Of a stretch of DNA of 7,908 nucleotides, positions 7,201 through 7,908 are shown in pieces (the stretch's first letter is position 1; each line of letters opens with the position of its first letter). The notes under the pieces are model-generated. The model was not told the DNA's origin. It made no database searches and saw only the letters and a list, made by a program, of their open reading frames with translations. The position numbers and the translations under genes were made by a program. Source of the DNA: Bacillota bacterium (GTDB taxonomy: Bacteria; Bacillota; UBA4882; UBA8346). The DNA lies in assembly GCA_003501335.1 (NCBI GenBank), contig DNPQ01000231.1, positions 10,937-18,844 on the forward strand. The letters are read 5' to 3'.

Positions 7201-7614
7201 GTCCAACTTGCGGTAATTTTCCTTTAAAGACAACCAACTGACGTCATCCCAATTCACAAAAAATCCAATCAGTTTTTCATTGCTGGTATCCGGATTTGTA
7301 AGAATGCCCGATGATTTTTTGGGAGTAGAGAATGAATGGATAAGACGCTTTTTAGTTAACTGGAAAGCTTGTTCCTTACGGTTCAAATTCCAATGTCTGT
7401 AATTTTTTGATAATCCATGACTTATAAAGGGCATGGGATGCCGCATTCCAAAGTTCAATTTTGGTAGAACTGGATTCATGACAACGCTAAAAATAACGAC
7501 TGCCAATATAATGGATAACAGTCCGCTTATGATGGTCAGAAAGCGTTTAAAGAAATTCCAGCGTCGTCCGCCATGGTCATAAAAAACCGGATAGTTGTTT
7601 GGAGATTTAGCCAA
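4207..7614 (-). CDS. Trifunctional GH18 - CE4 deacetylase - GT2 polysaccharide synthase
   Basis: This 1135-residue membrane protein probably makes and trims an N-acetylhexosamine polymer. TM1 is at about 25-46. The GH18 domain (about 112-422) is YaaH/SleL-like, with IDYEN (D227, E229), LMAYDQHW (283-290), YGYDW (327-331) and FALWRMG. After a linker comes a CE4 deacetylase (about 488-695): TFDDGPD (D503, D504), metal ligands H554 and H558 in NHTFTH, RPPY (592-595), DPSDW and LLHDGGG (H657). TM2 (about 726-750) precedes a processive GT2 domain (about 765-1000): VDDGSTD (803-809), DGD (855-857), AED (945-947) and QRFRW (983-987). About four C-terminal helices follow. Topology predicts GH18/CE4 outside and GT2 inside. 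PgaB/PgaC and IcaA/IcaB do comparable jobs as separate proteins. TTG start; transcribed alone, convergent with the kinase. The polymer's identity is inferred. Confidence 0.9.
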   Translation of the reverse strand: MAKSPNNYPVFYDHGGRRWNFFKRFLTIISGLLSIILAVVIFSVVMNPVLPKLNFGMRHPMPFISHGLSKNYRHWNLNRKEQAFQLTKKRLIHSFSTPKKSSGILTNPDTSNEKLIGFFVNWDDVSWLSLKENYRKLDLLIPEWYHLNTSNGGIVNDDPSKQLTVLEFLKKHRPGLKIMPLVNNFSHGQWDTHILSQMLGSDHSRKNNIRNLLNTAHKFRLSGVCIDYENIPDPFQKKYQLFITQLHRTFQQYGLKVAVTVPVLDNNNESYKMLAKSSDLIILMAYDQHWATSNPGPIASQSWFQTVLAKSFHELPMNKTIVALANYGYDWKDGSANGNVVTFQTAIDTARKTSTKIIFDQNSLNPTFDYQDISNKFHHVWYLDAATAYNQIQAAEQVKPYGFALWRMGAEDPDIWNIFHHRKKLDQETVNTLKKLQCGYNLAYDGEGEILKVTSTPHEGSRKFKYDKSSGLITDEQMLSFPSSFDIKRWGHNEAKKIALTFDDGPDPQFTPKILQILHHYHVPAAFFVIGINADLNSSLLQKIVREGYEIGNHTFTHPNVATVSPEQLDLEINATERLFESRLGRKSVLFRPPYAEDVEPETPSQVKPIAFASQLGYYTVGLQIDPSDWSKPGVDKIVSRTLQQAQSHLGNIILLHDGGGDRSQTVAALPQIIEGLLKRGYQFVSVSNLMGLKRNQIMPVISRNDLAIATVDETWFLLTNWATRFLNYVFVLGSILGISKLLFICMLAVIERFHPYSASRRPGDFLPMVGVIIPAFNEEKVICRTIDSLLLSDYPNFEIILVDDGSTDQTYAKVIATFGNNHLVRAFRKKNAGKAEALNYGIRESSAEIIVALDGDTLFLKDTISKLAEHFIDPRVGAVAGNAKVGNRINLLTKWQALEYVTSQNLDRRAFDLLNCITVVPGAVGAWRHSLITEVGGFAQDTLAEDADLTLTILQKGYRIRYEPAAIALTEAPDTIKGFLKQRFRWMFGTMQVAWKHRRVSQYSFKNSSLLALPNLFLFQIVFPLLSPFMDLFMITSLLWALWQQHFHPEMGAEIILKQTLFYYALFLLLDLAASIIAFRLEHKEDRRLIIWLIWQRFVYRQLMYYIAIKSALTAIAGRMVEWGKLERKATVSN

Positions 7615-7619
7615 ATATG

Positions 7620-7628
7620 CCTCTTCCT
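7620..7628 (-). promoter_or_regulatory. Ribosome-binding site fixing the TTG start of the GH18-CE4-GT2 gene
   Basis: On the minus strand AGGAAGAGG ends 5 nt before a TTG at 7614-7612. No in-frame ATG, GTG or TTG exists between this TTG and the upstream in-frame stop codon near 7660, so TTG is the only usual start that includes the basic N-terminus and TM1. Confidence 0.7.
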
Positions 7629-7633
7629 TTTTA

Positions 7634-7714
7634 TCAATATTGTATTGAGTCCTCTTAAATTACGTGTGGGGGTTGTGGGTGAAGTCCTGTAATCAATAGA
7701 ACGGATTTATTGAT
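7634..7714. repeat. Two TCAATA/TATTGA inverted repeats in the divergent intergenic region
   Basis: TCAATA (7634-7639) faces TATTGA (7643-7648) across 3 bp. ATCAATA (7692-7698) faces TATTGAT (7708-7714) across 9 bp, and the second pair runs into a perfect ATTGATCAAT palindrome (7709-7718). The elements lie 20-105 bp upstream of the TTG start of the large minus-strand gene and could be operators. The AT-rich context makes chance occurrence possible. Confidence 0.25.
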
Positions 7715-7820
7715 CAATCGTCCCTTGGGAAAGTGTCTAAAATTGCTAGTAACTTATGGAAATCAGATTTATTTTTCGAATCACCGATTATTAGAATGAT
7801 TTCATTTTAGCGTATATTGG

Positions 7821-7850
7821 CGAATATTTAAAAAGCTTCGAGCAATACTA
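7821..7850 (+). promoter_or_regulatory. Candidate sigma-G-like (forespore) promoter for the right-edge gene
   Basis: CGAATA (7821-7826), 17 bp, then AATACTA (7844-7850) resembles the Bacillus sigma-G pattern TGAATA-N17/18-CATACTA, with one mismatch in each box. A start site near 7857 would give a leader of about 32 nt with GGAGG in place. No sigma-A promoter with good -35 and -10 boxes was seen in the same interval. Confidence 0.3.
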
Positions 7851-7888
7851 AATAAACCGGGTAAAAAGTTTTAAGCGGAGGAAAATAT

Positions 7889-7908
7889 ATGGATAGACTC
7901 AAGGTAGG
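7889..7908 (+). CDS. Start of an unidentified rightward gene (cut by window end)
   Basis: ATG at 7889 is preceded by GGAGG (7877-7881) at 7-nt spacing, a strong ribosome site. Only the first codons are visible (MDRLKV and part of a seventh), so the product cannot be recognised. It is transcribed divergently from the large glycan-synthase gene across a 274-bp intergenic region. If the sigma-G-like promoter upstream is real, it would be a forespore gene. The start call rests on the ribosome site and the promoter candidate only. Confidence 0.6.

Noticed and set aside
7640..7650. Minus-strand AATACAAT resembling a sigma-E -10 box close to the TTG start
   Set aside because: No matching -35 element at 13-15 bp and the leader would be only a few bases before the ribosome site.
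7666..7680. G-rich stretch as a possible G-quadruplex
   Set aside because: Only two G-runs of three or more are present, too few for an intramolecular quadruplex.
7750..7758. Minus-strand CATAAGTTA resembling a sigma-K -10 box upstream of the glycan synthase
   Set aside because: No AC-type -35 element at 16-17 bp, and it lies over 130 bp from the start codon; a lone -10 match is uninformative.

Overview
The window looks like chromosomal DNA from a low- to medium-GC Gram-positive-type bacterium (Firmicutes, plausibly a clostridial or related spore former). Evidence: strong AAGGAGG/GGAGG Shine-Dalgarno sites, frequent GTG and TTG starts, a U-tract terminator after argG, a YaaH/SleL-type GH18 domain and a possible sigma-G-like promoter at the right edge. 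The genus cannot be fixed from the sequence. No rRNA, tRNA, insertion sequence or CRISPR array was seen.

Layout. (1) 1-1763, plus strand: the 3' end of argD (acetylornithine aminotransferase), then complete argG (argininosuccinate synthase) 20 bp later. This is the end of an arginine-biosynthesis operon, closed by a clear terminator at 1783-1822. argH does not follow. (2) 1764-2201: a 438-bp gene-free stretch rich in signals. It holds an 11-bp-period direct repeat set 10 bp before a TATACT -10 box, a long imperfect hairpin, a duplicated 12-mer flanking a perfect 12-bp stem, and a 7-bp palindrome just before the next gene. (3) 2202-4146, plus strand: a two-component system, an OmpR/PhoB-type response regulator and a CiaH-like sensor kinase overlapping it by 8 bp. 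(4) 4147-4206: a GC-rich hairpin between convergent genes. (5) 4207-7614, minus strand: a 1135-residue membrane protein carrying GH18, CE4 polysaccharide deacetylase and processive GT2 domains. (6) 7615-7888: a 274-bp divergent intergenic region with inverted repeats and a sigma-G-like promoter facing right. (7) 7889-7908: the first codons of a rightward gene cut by the window edge.

How the parts may work together. ArgD and ArgG are consecutive members of one biosynthetic operon. The regulator and kinase form one signalling pair; the repeats upstream are spaced as expected for binding by an OmpR-family regulator and resemble the CiaR arrangement (hexamer-N5-hexamer, 10 bp, -10 box), so autoregulation and/or a small RNA is a reasonable inference. 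The large minus-strand protein appears to combine, in one chain, a polymer synthase with an outward-facing deacetylase and glycosidase. That would be a one-protein counterpart of the separate Pga/Ica poly-N-acetylglucosamine enzymes. Nothing in the sequence directly ties it to the two-component system beyond adjacency.
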